Source of the DNA: Gemmatimonadales bacterium
GTDB taxonomy: Bacteria > Gemmatimonadota > Gemmatimonadetes > Gemmatimonadales > GWC2-71-9
Reading direction: 5' to 3'
Assembly: GCA_025929805.1 (NCBI GenBank)
Contig: JAICPP010000163.1
Span: 1 to 7,664 of the forward strand
DNA length: 7,664 nucleotides
Made by a program: the position numbers and the translations under genes. Below are positions 1 to 5,948 of the stretch, piece by piece (position 1 is the first letter of the stretch; each line of letters opens with the position of its first letter). The notes beneath the pieces were generated by a model. The model saw nothing but the letters and a program-made list of their open reading frames with translations, was not told where the DNA came from and did no database searches.

Positions 1-484
1 CACCCGGTGCTGGCGAATTCTTGCCCATGCCGATCGCGTGCTCCAGCGGTTTCGCGGCGATTTTATCGGCAAGTGCAGCCCGGTTCATTTCTTCTGGGGA
101 GCCTTCGATCTGGCCTGTACCCGTTTCTCCGGCCGGGTGGCTCCGGTGCACCCCGGCGGGGTTCCCAATCTTCCTGACCGGATCGTCCGCGAAGCCTATT
201 CACACGAGTGCATCAGCACGGGCTGGTGGCCCGGCGGCGGATTGATGCCGGAATCGGCCTTCTACTCGTACTGCTATCCTGAGCCGAATGGCTTTTCGAG
301 AGCCAGGATCCAACCTACCGGGGCCTACTATCACCAGGACCTCAGAGAGTTCGTTCTCCCCTACGAGGTGGTTCGGACGGCCAACCGTCCGGATGAAGTC
401 CTTCTGCAATTCTTTCAAACCACTTATGAGGCCGGAGCCGAGCTGGGAGGCTGGGACCGCCGCGGGCTCGAGCGGAACGGTTAA
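1..484 (+). CDS. DUF5996 family protein, 3' part (5' end outside window)
   Basis: The frame is open from the left edge (first full codon at position 2) to TAA 482-484, so the gene starts upstream and about 160 residues are visible. The stretch reads RCWRILAHADRVLQRF, then FIGKCSPVHFFWGAFDLA, a Pro/Gly-rich segment with HPGGVPNLPD, then REAYSHE, GWWPGGG and YSYCYPEPNGF. I recognise this order as the C-terminal half of the DUF5996 family, usually about 300 residues. No signal peptide or membrane segment is visible in this part, so it is probably cytosolic. The biochemical role of the family is unknown to me; the dense conserved His, Cys, Trp and Tyr residues would fit an enzyme or metal site, but that is a guess. 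An ATG-like start inside the frame (GTG at 38) is ignored because family conservation continues upstream of it. The zinc-finger gene follows after 11 nt, suggesting co-transcription. Confidence 0.85.
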   Translation, partial: TRCWRILAHADRVLQRFRGDFIGKCSPVHFFWGAFDLACTRFSGRVAPVHPGGVPNLPDRIVREAYSHECISTGWWPGGGLMPESAFYSYCYPEPNGFSRARIQPTGAYYHQDLREFVLPYEVVRTANRPDEVLLQFFQTTYEAGAELGGWDRRGLERNG

Positions 485-495
485 ATGGATGCCCC

Positions 496-771
496 ATGCA
501 GTGCTCGCACCTGGACCAGATCCGTCCCATAGCGCCGCGGACGCCCGAAGGCTGCGAAGAATGCCTGAAGAGCGGCGGTTTCTGGGTGCACCTTCGCTTG
601 TGTCTCTCGTGCGGTCACGTAGGGTGCTGTGACTCGTCACCCGGCAAGCACGCCACAAAGCATTTCCAGAGCTCCCACCACCCGCTGGTTCGCAGCTTCG
701 AGCCGGGCGAGGACTGGGCCTGGTGCTATGCCGACAGCAGCTTGCTCGAGCCTGCTCCCGGGGCGGAGTAG
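496..771 (+). CDS. Small UBP-type zinc-finger protein
   Basis: This 91-residue protein is essentially a single UBP-type zinc finger (ZnF_UBP, PF02148). Visible ligand candidates in order are C3, H5, C20, C23, C36, C39, C44/C45, H52, H56 and H61/H62, with the family signature W30-x-x-L33-x-x-C36-x-x-C39-G40 and G43-C44. The aromatic and acidic C-terminal part (W74, W76, Y78) also fits the fold. In eukaryotes this domain binds the free C-terminal Gly-Gly of ubiquitin in deubiquitinases and HDAC6. Bacterial stand-alone versions exist but their ligand is not established. The start is the first ATG in frame, 11 nt after the upstream stop codon; no strong Shine-Dalgarno is visible, so translation may be coupled to the DUF5996 gene. 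There is no signal peptide. The family call is secure; the function is open. Confidence 0.88.
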   Translation: MQCSHLDQIRPIAPRTPEGCEECLKSGGFWVHLRLCLSCGHVGCCDSSPGKHATKHFQSSHHPLVRSFEPGEDWAWCYADSSLLEPAPGAE

Positions 772-783
772 TTTGCGGGCACG

Positions 784-809
784 CTGGTGGTGTTATCCAT
801 CACCACCGG
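784..809 (+). terminator. Possible hairpin terminator after the zinc-finger gene
   Basis: GGTGGTG (786-792) pairs perfectly with CACCACC (801-807) around an 8-nt loop; C784-T785 extends the stem against G808-G809 with one G-T wobble. No T-tract follows, so this is not a classic intrinsic terminator. It lies 13 nt after the stop codon and could be a Rho-assisted end or an mRNA 3' hairpin. The rest of the 772-927 gap shows no gene, and I found no promoter there good enough to list. Confidence 0.3.
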
Positions 810-927
810 AACGTTCGTGGGCCGCTAGCTTAATCAAGCCGGCGGGCCATCTTAAGGTACGACCCGCTTCCTTGTAGCAGTCGCTTAAACGTTATTTGCC
901 CTCCCGGGGCGCCCGAGAGTCTAAACC

Positions 928-3879
928 GTGATGCTCCCCCCCACTGATCGGTTTCGCGTTCCTGCGCCCACTTTTCCCAATACATCTCGCACGATCCGGC
1001 CGCTCCTGATAAGCCTGCTGTCCTTGGGGTGTAGCGGCGGTGCCGAGCTGCTGCTGCCAGGTGACGGTGAGCCGGCCAACATCGAGGTGGAATTCGGCGA
1101 TGGGCAGAATGGTCGAGTGGGCGAGCCGCTGAGCGATTCACTGGTCTTCTTGGTCACCGATTCGCGGGGCAGGCCGGTTGAGGCAGCCAGGGTGGCATTC
1201 GAGCTCTCGTCGGCTGGGCCCGGAGCCGACGTCGTTCCCGATACCGCTGAGACCGACGCCACTGGGCGAGCCCAAGCGACCCTGGTGCTAGGGACCACGA
1301 CCGGTCCCCAGGTTGGAGAAGCGCGGGTCGTGGTTCCCGAGGGCACTCGCCAGCCGACCGCGAGCTTCACCGTGTTCGCCCTTGCCGAGAATGCGAACGG
1401 GATCGCGGCCATCTCGGGGGACGACCAGACCGGCCCGGCCGGCTCGATTCTGAGCCAACCTCTCGTGATCCAGGTGACCGACGCATTCGGCAATCCGATA
1501 GCGGGTGTCCCGATCACCTGGACCGCGGAGGGCGGAGGCAGTGTCAGTGAAGCTTCGAACTTCACCGACGGGGACGGGCGGGCCTCCGTAGAGCGCACCC
1601 TCGGTCCGGCGGCTGGAATTCAGAGCACCCTCGCCGCTTCCCAAGAGCTCGCCGGGTCTCCGGTCACCTTCGTTCACACGGCAACCGCCGGGACCGCAGC
1701 CGGGCTGTCGATCGAGTCGGGGGACAACCAGACCGCAGTGGCAGGAACGGAGCTACCGGGCGACCTCGTGGTGCGTCTGGTCGATGCCGGCGGCAATGGG
1801 GTGCCCGGTGCGGGGGTGACTTGGGTGGTGGGCGCAGGCGGTGGGAGTGTCTCGCCCCAGAATACCACTACGGATGAAGGCGGAAGAGCGGCTACCCGGT
1901 GGACGCTGGGTCCAGCGCCCGGGAGCAACCGGGTGGATGCGGTAGTCTCCGGTGTTGGGGTGGTGCATTTCAGTGCGACCGGGACCGCCAGCACGCCGGC
2001 GGCATTGTCCATCGTGGTCCAGCCCTCCGCTTCCGCTCGGAACGGAGTGCCATTGGCCCGCCAGCCTGTGGTCCAGATCCTGGACGCTAGCGGCACCCCC
2101 ATGGCATCGGCAGGCATCACAGTCACGGCCCAGCTCTCGGGGGGTGGTGGAGCGCTGCTGGGCACCCGCCAGCGCGTCACCGACCCAGCAGGCCGGGCGA
2201 CCTTCGCCGATCTGGCTATAGCCGGCGCGATAGGGACACGGACCTTGGTGTTCACCGCCAGTGGATTTGCCGGAGCCACTTCGAGCCCCATCAACGTGAG
2301 TGCCATTTCAACCACGACCACGATCACGAGCCACACGCCCGAGCCGTCGGTGGTTGGGCAAGCGATTACGGTCGGCTTCAGGGTCACCGCCGCTGGACTG
2401 GTCCCTACCGGGAGTGTGACCGTGACCGATGGGGTGCAGAGCTGCAGCGGAGCCCTGTTGGCCGGCTCGGGGAGCTGTCAGCTGGTGCTCACCACGGCCG
2501 GCCCGAGGACGTTGCAGGCAACGTACTCGGGCTCACCTGGGCTGAACCCGAGTTCGGGCAGCGTGAGTCATCTGGTTGGCCAGAATCAGGGGCCCACCGC
2601 CGCCTTCAGCTCCCGTTGCGAGGGACTCACCTGCGCCTTTACCGATGGGAGCAGGGATGAGGATGGCGGTGTCGTCGCCTGGACCTGGAACTTCGGGGAT
2701 GGAACCAGCGCGACCGAAAGGGAACCGACTCACGCCTATTCGGCCCCCGGAACCTATCTCGTAACACTCACCGTGACCGACGATGACGGGGCGACGGACC
2801 AGGCCACCGCCCAAGTGCAGGTACGCGAACCGGAACCCGGGAATCAACCACCCACCGCGGCCTTCACCGCAGCATGCGATCAACTCGAATGCCGGTTCGA
2901 CTCGGACGCAAGCGACGACCCTGATGGACGCATAAGCGACTACAGCTGGAACTTCGGGGACGGGCAGGGCTCCGATCGGCGAGATCCATCTCACACCTAC
3001 AGCTCGAGCGGCACCTACAGCGTGACGCTCACGGTCACTGACGACGATGGGGCAAGCAACTTCGTGACGCAGCAGGTCACCGTGACTGCTCCAAATCAAC
3101 CCCCCAATGCGGAGTTTGCGGCCAGTTGCACGAACTTGTCGTGCAGCTTCACGAGCCAGAGCAGTGACTCTGATGGGCAGGTCGTCGCCTGGACCTGGGC
3201 CTTCGATGATGGACAAGGCTCCTCCGAGCCAAACCCATCGCATACCTACTCCTCGGCAGGCACCTACAATGTGAGGCTCACCGTTCAGGATGAGGATGGA
3301 TCGACTGACGAGGTCACTCACTCCATTACCGTGGACGCTCCGAACCAACCGCCAACCGCAGCGTTTAACTCCAATTGCTCGGATCTCAGCTGCGACTTCG
3401 ATGACGGGAGCAATGATCCTGACGGGCAGGTCAGCGGCTGGAGCTGGAACTTTGGAGATGGCCAGACTTCAAGTGACCGGAGTCCGTCGCACACGTACGC
3501 CTCCGGCGGCACCTACAACGTGACCCTCACGGTAACCGACAACGAGGGCGCAACCGGCACGACTACCCAACAGGTCATGGTCTCGGCTCCCAATCAGCCT
3601 CCCACCGCAGCGTTCGCCACCACGAGCTGCACCACAGGCCAACCCTGCCAGTTTGCCGATGCCAGTACGGACAGCGATGGGGCAGTGGTCGAGTGGGACT
3701 GGGACTTCGATGACAGCGGCGCGCAGTCCAACGAGCGCAACCCGACCCACACTTACAACGCGAGCGGGACCTACGACGTCAGACTCCGGGTCAGGGACAA
3801 TGAGGGCGCCCAGAGCCAAGAAACTCAGCAGACCGTCACTGTGACCGATCCCGCGACGGCCGCGACGGTTGCGCCATGA
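928..3879 (+). CDS. Exported Ig-like (Big_1)/PKD multi-repeat surface lipoprotein
   Basis: The 983-residue product has an N-terminal export signal: a basic stretch (R21, R24), a hydrophobic core PLLISLLSLG (25-34) and C35 followed by SGG, read as an imperfect lipobox (S-L-G-C). Then come four Big_1/invasin-like Ig domains (about 48-151, 155-253, 257-353, 357-459), one Big_3_5-like Ig domain (about 461-549, with C506 and C517), and five PKD domains (about 555-633, 639-720, 723-802, 805-886, 889-972) with the W-x-(W/F)-x-F-(G/D)-D-(G/S), HTY and GTY motifs. A short Ala/Thr/Pro tail ends the protein. There is no catalytic domain and no C-terminal PEP-CTERM, LPXTG or T9SS-like sorting signal. Such beta-sandwich strings are normally extracellular stalks or adhesins. 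GTG 928 is directly followed by in-frame ATG 931; GAGAG at 915-919 serves either, with better spacing to the ATG. The gene stands alone, closed by an intrinsic terminator. Ligand and exact role are unknown. Confidence 0.88.
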   Translation: MMLPPTDRFRVPAPTFPNTSRTIRPLLISLLSLGCSGGAELLLPGDGEPANIEVEFGDGQNGRVGEPLSDSLVFLVTDSRGRPVEAARVAFELSSAGPGADVVPDTAETDATGRAQATLVLGTTTGPQVGEARVVVPEGTRQPTASFTVFALAENANGIAAISGDDQTGPAGSILSQPLVIQVTDAFGNPIAGVPITWTAEGGGSVSEASNFTDGDGRASVERTLGPAAGIQSTLAASQELAGSPVTFVHTATAGTAAGLSIESGDNQTAVAGTELPGDLVVRLVDAGGNGVPGAGVTWVVGAGGGSVSPQNTTTDEGGRAATRWTLGPAPGSNRVDAVVSGVGVVHFSATGTASTPAALSIVVQPSASARNGVPLARQPVVQILDASGTPMASAGITVTAQLSGGGGALLGTRQRVTDPAGRATFADLAIAGAIGTRTLVFTASGFAGATSSPINVSAISTTTTITSHTPEPSVVGQAITVGFRVTAAGLVPTGSVTVTDGVQSCSGALLAGSGSCQLVLTTAGPRTLQATYSGSPGLNPSSGSVSHLVGQNQGPTAAFSSRCEGLTCAFTDGSRDEDGGVVAWTWNFGDGTSATEREPTHAYSAPGTYLVTLTVTDDDGATDQATAQVQVREPEPGNQPPTAAFTAACDQLECRFDSDASDDPDGRISDYSWNFGDGQGSDRRDPSHTYSSSGTYSVTLTVTDDDGASNFVTQQVTVTAPNQPPNAEFAASCTNLSCSFTSQSSDSDGQVVAWTWAFDDGQGSSEPNPSHTYSSAGTYNVRLTVQDEDGSTDEVTHSITVDAPNQPPTAAFNSNCSDLSCDFDDGSNDPDGQVSGWSWNFGDGQTSSDRSPSHTYASGGTYNVTLTVTDNEGATGTTTQQVMVSAPNQPPTAAFATTSCTTGQPCQFADASTDSDGAVVEWDWDFDDSGAQSNERNPTHTYNASGTYDVRLRVRDNEGAQSQETQQTVTVTDPATAATVAP
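1069..2304 (+). repeat. Four tandem Big_1-like Ig domain repeats (protein level)
   Basis: Units of about 100 codons share the pattern SGDxQTxxxGxxLxxxLVVxVxDxxGNxVxGxxVTW, then GGGSVS, TDxxGRA and TLGP. Units 2 and 3 are the closest pair; unit 1 lacks the GGGS loop and unit 4 is the most divergent. DNA similarity between units is clearly weaker than protein similarity, so these are old duplications, not recent slippage repeats. Boundaries are approximate. Confidence 0.75.
2590..3843 (+). repeat. Five tandem PKD domain repeats (protein level, about 250 nt each)
   Basis: The N-Q-x-P-(T/N)-A-x-F start of each unit recurs at residues 553, 639, 723, 806 and 889, giving spacings of 86, 84, 83 and 83 codons. 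Each unit carries two cysteines five or six residues apart in the first strand region (564/569, 650/655, 734/739, 817/822, 901/907), the aromatic-rich W-x-(W/F)-x-F-(G/D)-D-(G/S) core, P-(T/S)-H-(T/A)-Y and GTY. The nucleotide copies have diverged at many codon positions, so recombination between them is not obviously recent. Confidence 0.8.
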
Positions 3880-3904
3880 AGCTGCACCCGGGTGCTTTCC
3901 ACAA

Positions 3905-3932
3905 GAGCCCGGATCATCCCGGGCTTCTTCTT
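3905..3932 (+). terminator. Intrinsic terminator of the repeat-protein gene
   Basis: GCCCGG (3907-3912) pairs perfectly with CCGGGC (3919-3924) around the loop ATCATC; G3905-A3906 adds two more pairs (A-T and a G-T wobble). The stem runs into TTCTTCTT (3925-3932). It lies 25 nt after the stop codon at 3877-3879, the expected position. Confidence 0.8.
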
Positions 3933-3959
3933 GCCTGGGCGGAAAGCTGGGTTTAGAAT
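3931..3959 (+). promoter_or_regulatory. Sigma70-type promoter of tRNA-Val
   Basis: TTGCCT at 3931-3936 (4 of 6 to the -35 consensus) and TAGAAT at 3954-3959 (5 of 6 to the -10 consensus) are separated by exactly 17 nt. The predicted transcript start near 3966 lies about 7 nt before the mature tRNA 5' end. The first two bases of the -35 box are also the last bases of the preceding terminator T-tract. Confidence 0.6.
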
Positions 3960-3972
3960 CCCGCTCCCGTCC

Positions 3973-4046
3973 GGGCGATTAGCTCAGCTGGTTAGAGCGC
4001 GCGCCTCACATGCGCGAGGTCGGGGGTTCGAGCCCCTCATCGCCCA
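3973..4046 (+). tRNA. tRNA-Val (anticodon CAC)
   Basis: The full cloverleaf folds by eye. Acceptor GGGCGAT pairs with ATCGCCC; D-arm GCTC/GAGC encloses the loop AGCTGGTTA; anticodon stem CGCGC/GCGCG encloses CTCACAT, giving anticodon CAC (reads GTG, Val). The variable loop is AGGTC; T-arm GGGGG/CCCTC (one G-T pair) encloses TTCGAGC; the discriminator base is A at 4046. The mature length is 74 nt before CCA. The 3' CCA is not encoded (TCC follows), so it must be added by the CCA-adding enzyme. Confidence 0.97.
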
Positions 4047-4061
4047 TCCTTCCCTCCCTGG

Positions 4062-4079
4062 CCTGCTATTACCAGCAGG
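4062..4079 (+). terminator. Possible terminator or 3' hairpin of the tRNA transcript
   Basis: CCTGCT (4062-4067) pairs perfectly with AGCAGG (4074-4079) around ATTACC, 15 nt after the tRNA. The following bases (AGCTTATCATCTTAT) are AT-rich for this genome but contain no run of T. It could be a weak intrinsic terminator or a processing or protective hairpin. Confidence 0.4.
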
Positions 4080-4097
4080 AGCTTATCATCTTATAGG
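4069..4097 (+). promoter_or_regulatory. Weak candidate promoter for the formyltransferase gene
   Basis: TTACCA (4069-4074) and TATAGG (4092-4097) are 17 nt apart, each matching 4 of 6 consensus positions. The pair sits in the only AT-rich patch between the tRNA and ATG 4166 and would give a leader of about 60 nt. It overlaps the 4062-4079 hairpin. Read-through from the tRNA is the alternative. Confidence 0.25.
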
Positions 4098-4165
4098 TAT
4101 GGCGTCCTGGAGAGCGACCGGCGATCAGCGCTGTTCGTCACCTCTATTCACCCTGTCAGCAGCGC

Positions 4166-4957
4166 ATGACTGAGCCAATTCAATCCCACTCCCCAGCCGG
4201 CAAGCTTCGAGTGCTCTTCATTACGGAGGAGGACCCGCTCTATGTGATTCGCCTATTCGAAGTTTTCTTCCAGGAATACCCAACCGATGTGATTGAGGTG
4301 TGCGGCATTACCATCGATCGTCCGTTTCATGAGCCACCCTGGAAGACCCTCCGTAGGCTCATGGGCTTGTACGGGCCCTTGGGTGTCGCACGTATCGGGA
4401 CCCGCTTCCTGCGGGCCAAGCTGAGCGGGCACTCCATTGCCGGGCTGGCCTCGGAGCGGTCAATTCCGATGTACCCTACGGGCTCGGTGAATGCTCCAGG
4501 GTACCTGGACCAGGTACGCCGACTGGCGCCGGACGTGATCGTGTCGGTGGCCGCGCCGGAAATCTTTCGCAAGGAGCTCCTGCGCATACCGCCGCTTGGC
4601 TGTATCAACATCCATTCGGGGCGGCTTCCCGTTTACCGGGGGATGATGCCAACGTTCTGGCAAATGCTGAAGGGGGAGCCTGCGGTTACCGTGACCGTGC
4701 ACGAAATGGCCGAGAAACTGGATGCCGGTGGGGTGCTGGAGACGGCCACCGTGCCCATCGCGCCACAGGATTCGCTGGATCGGGTGATCACCATAACCAA
4801 GCAGGAAGGGGCCAGGCTCCTGATCCGTGTTCTCCTGAAGATTCGTTCCAATCAGGCGGTGGCGACGTCTCTGGATATGAAGGGCGCCGGCTACTTCTCT
4901 TTCCCTAAGCGCGAGCATGTCCTCGAGTTCCGCAAGCGTGGCCACCGCCTCCTCTGA
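4166..4957 (+). CDS. Formyltransferase-fold protein (Fmt N-terminal domain type), probably polysaccharide-linked
   Basis: This 263-residue protein has the formyl_trans_N fold (PF00551) of enzymes moving a formyl group from 10-formyltetrahydrofolate. It begins with strand KLRVLFIT (13-20). The catalytic triad is intact: N148 and H150 in CINIHSGRLPVYRG, and D186 in EKLDAGG; the His-to-Asp spacing of 36 equals that of E. coli Fmt (H110, D146). The C-terminal OB domain that Fmt uses for tRNA binding is missing; instead there is a short tail with YFSFP and basic residues. This argues against methionyl-tRNA formylation and towards a sugar amine or another small substrate, an inference supported by the tightly linked polysaccharide deacetylase downstream. 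Compared with Fmt, the region before the triad is about 40 residues longer and contains a Leu/Arg-rich insert (about 57-95). No good Shine-Dalgarno precedes ATG 4166; the start was chosen as the only ATG before the first strand. Confidence 0.82.
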   Translation: MTEPIQSHSPAGKLRVLFITEEDPLYVIRLFEVFFQEYPTDVIEVCGITIDRPFHEPPWKTLRRLMGLYGPLGVARIGTRFLRAKLSGHSIAGLASERSIPMYPTGSVNAPGYLDQVRRLAPDVIVSVAAPEIFRKELLRIPPLGCINIHSGRLPVYRGMMPTFWQMLKGEPAVTVTVHEMAEKLDAGGVLETATVPIAPQDSLDRVITITKQEGARLLIRVLLKIRSNQAVATSLDMKGAGYFSFPKREHVLEFRKRGHRLL

Positions 4958-4960
4958 AGG
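4956..4960 (+). promoter_or_regulatory. Ribosome binding site deciding the deacetylase start
   Basis: GAAGG overlaps the formyltransferase stop codon (TGA 4955-4957) and lies 7 nt before ATG 4968. The upstream in-frame ATG 4917 has no comparable motif. The arrangement implies translational coupling of the two genes. Confidence 0.6.
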
Positions 4961-4967
4961 CCCAGTG

Positions 4968-5855
4968 ATGGAAGACCAGACTCATATTGGACTCGCGGCC
5001 ATGTCGGTAGACGTCGAAGACTGGTTCCAGGTCGAAAACCTCAAGCCGATGATCCCCCGTGCCACCTGGGATAGGCGGGAGAGCCGAGTCGAGCGGAACA
5101 CAATGAGGATCCTCGAGATACTGGCCCAGGGGAAGGCGCGGGGAACCTTCTTCGTCCTGGGCTGGGTGGCGGAGCGCCAACCGGCGTTGATCCGACGCAT
5201 CGCCGAGCACGGACATGAGATAGCGTCGCATGGATATGGTCACGATCTGCTCTACACGCTCTCCCCCACTGAGTTTCGGGCCGACGTCGAACGATCCAAG
5301 AAAACCCTGGAGGACCTGACCGGACGTCCAGTTGTGGGGTATCGAGCCCCTAGCTTTTCCATCACCGATTGGGCCGTCTCGATCCTGCAGGAGTTGGGAT
5401 TTGAATACGACTCCTCGGTTTTTCCTACCCTCGCGCATGACCGTTACGGCAAGCTGCCGGGGGTGCACGCCGGTCGTCCCATCCTGGAACTAAGACCCGG
5501 GTTCTACGAAGTGTGTATTTCGTGCCTGCCGGTGGGAAATCGTGGCGTGCCCTGGGGTGGTGGGGGATACTTTCGAATGATCCCTTCTGGACCGTGGCAG
5601 GCCGGGGTGCGTCGGATCCTCCGAAGTGGTGCACCATACGTGTTTTACATCCATCCCTGGGAGCTGGATCCGGGGCAGCCGCGAGTGCACGGCCTCGGAA
5701 CCGTGAACCGGTTCCGCCACTACGTGAACTTGGAGCGGAGCGAAGACCGCTTTCGTGCGCTTGTGTCCGGCTTCCAGTGGACCTCGGTCGGCAAGGTCCT
5801 GGACCTCTGGAAGGGAGAGCCGGTCTCTCTGACCGCTAAGTCGAGTGCCGTTTGA
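4968..5855 (+). CDS. XrtA/PEP-CTERM-type polysaccharide deacetylase (NodB fold, DUF3473)
   Basis: From ATG 4968 the protein has 295 residues. It is a carbohydrate esterase 4/NodB-fold deacetylase of the subtype found in exosortase (XrtA/PEP-CTERM) exopolysaccharide loci, which removes N-acetyl groups from polysaccharide using a metal ion. Visible motifs: AMSVDVEDWFQV (D15 and D18, motif 1), SRVERNT, TFFVLGWVAE, HEIASHGYGH (H88 and H92, metal-binding HxxxH), GYRAPSFSI (R126), GGGGYFR, FYIHPWE (H229), and the C-terminal DUF3473-like FRHYVNL. No signal peptide is visible, as is usual in this subtype. The frame extends back to ATG 4917 (312 residues), but the extra Ser/Ala-rich 17 residues lie inside the upstream gene and lack conservation features. 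GTG 4965 directly precedes ATG 4968. It forms a tight pair with the formyltransferase; no exosortase or glycosyltransferase lies inside this window. Confidence 0.9.
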   Translation: MEDQTHIGLAAMSVDVEDWFQVENLKPMIPRATWDRRESRVERNTMRILEILAQGKARGTFFVLGWVAERQPALIRRIAEHGHEIASHGYGHDLLYTLSPTEFRADVERSKKTLEDLTGRPVVGYRAPSFSITDWAVSILQELGFEYDSSVFPTLAHDRYGKLPGVHAGRPILELRPGFYEVCISCLPVGNRGVPWGGGGYFRMIPSGPWQAGVRRILRSGAPYVFYIHPWELDPGQPRVHGLGTVNRFRHYVNLERSEDRFRALVSGFQWTSVGKVLDLWKGEPVSLTAKSSAV

Positions 5856-5892
5856 TCCGAAACACCCCGAATGTGTTGCAAGCCCTTGCCGA

Positions 5893-5911
5893 GTTTCCCG
5901 TCCGGCGAAAC
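5893..5911 (+). other. Imperfect hairpin in the deacetylase-unknown gene gap
   Basis: GTTTC (5893-5897) pairs with GAAAC (5907-5911), extended inward by C5898-C5899 with G5904-G5905 and one bulged C. A pyrimidine run TCTTTTCTT lies 10 nt further on (5921-5929), too far for a normal intrinsic terminator. The 93-nt gap (5856-5948) shows no convincing promoter. Whether 5949-7055 is co-transcribed with the deacetylase cannot be settled from this. Confidence 0.2.
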
Positions 5912-5935
5912 ATTCCAGGGTCTTTTCTTCAACCC

Positions 5936-5940
5936 AGGGG
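5936..5940 (+). promoter_or_regulatory. Ribosome binding site for the GTG start at 5949
   Basis: AGGGG ends 8 nt before GTG 5949. An in-frame TAG at 5943-5945 rules out any earlier start, and the nearby ATG at 5956 is out of frame, so this motif supports the GTG. Confidence 0.55.
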
Positions 5941-5948
5941 TGTAGGTT

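Noticed and set aside
921..2387. Long minus-strand open frames (921-1598, 1674-2387) opposite the Ig-like region
   Set aside because: They mirror the codon pattern of the plus-strand repeats, are rich in Pro/Ser/Thr/Ala/Arg with no domain motif, and lie fully within a well-supported gene. They are GC-driven shadows.
2533..3348. A 271-codon minus-strand frame opposite the PKD repeats
   Set aside because: Its apparent internal repeats (Gly/Val/Arg-rich units) are the complement of the PKD repeats; there is no plausible start signal or family match.
1069..3843. The repeated region as a CRISPR array or a DNA-level satellite
   Set aside because: The periodicity is in the protein (about 100 and 83-86 codons) with diverged DNA copies inside one open frame; there are no short identical repeats with unique spacers.
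3973..4046. tRNA-Val as an integration site for a mobile element
   Set aside because: I found no integrase and no second copy of the tRNA 3' end in the window; the genes on both sides look like ordinary chromosome.
3892..4173. A 93-codon plus-strand frame between the repeat protein and the formyltransferase
   Set aside because: It runs through the terminator, the promoter and the whole tRNA-Val; its sequence is just the translation of those elements.
4917..4967. ATG 4917 as the deacetylase start
   Set aside because: It would add a low-complexity Ser/Ala stretch read from the overlapping formyltransferase frame and has no Shine-Dalgarno; ATG 4968 has GAAGG at 7-nt spacing and fits the family N-terminus.
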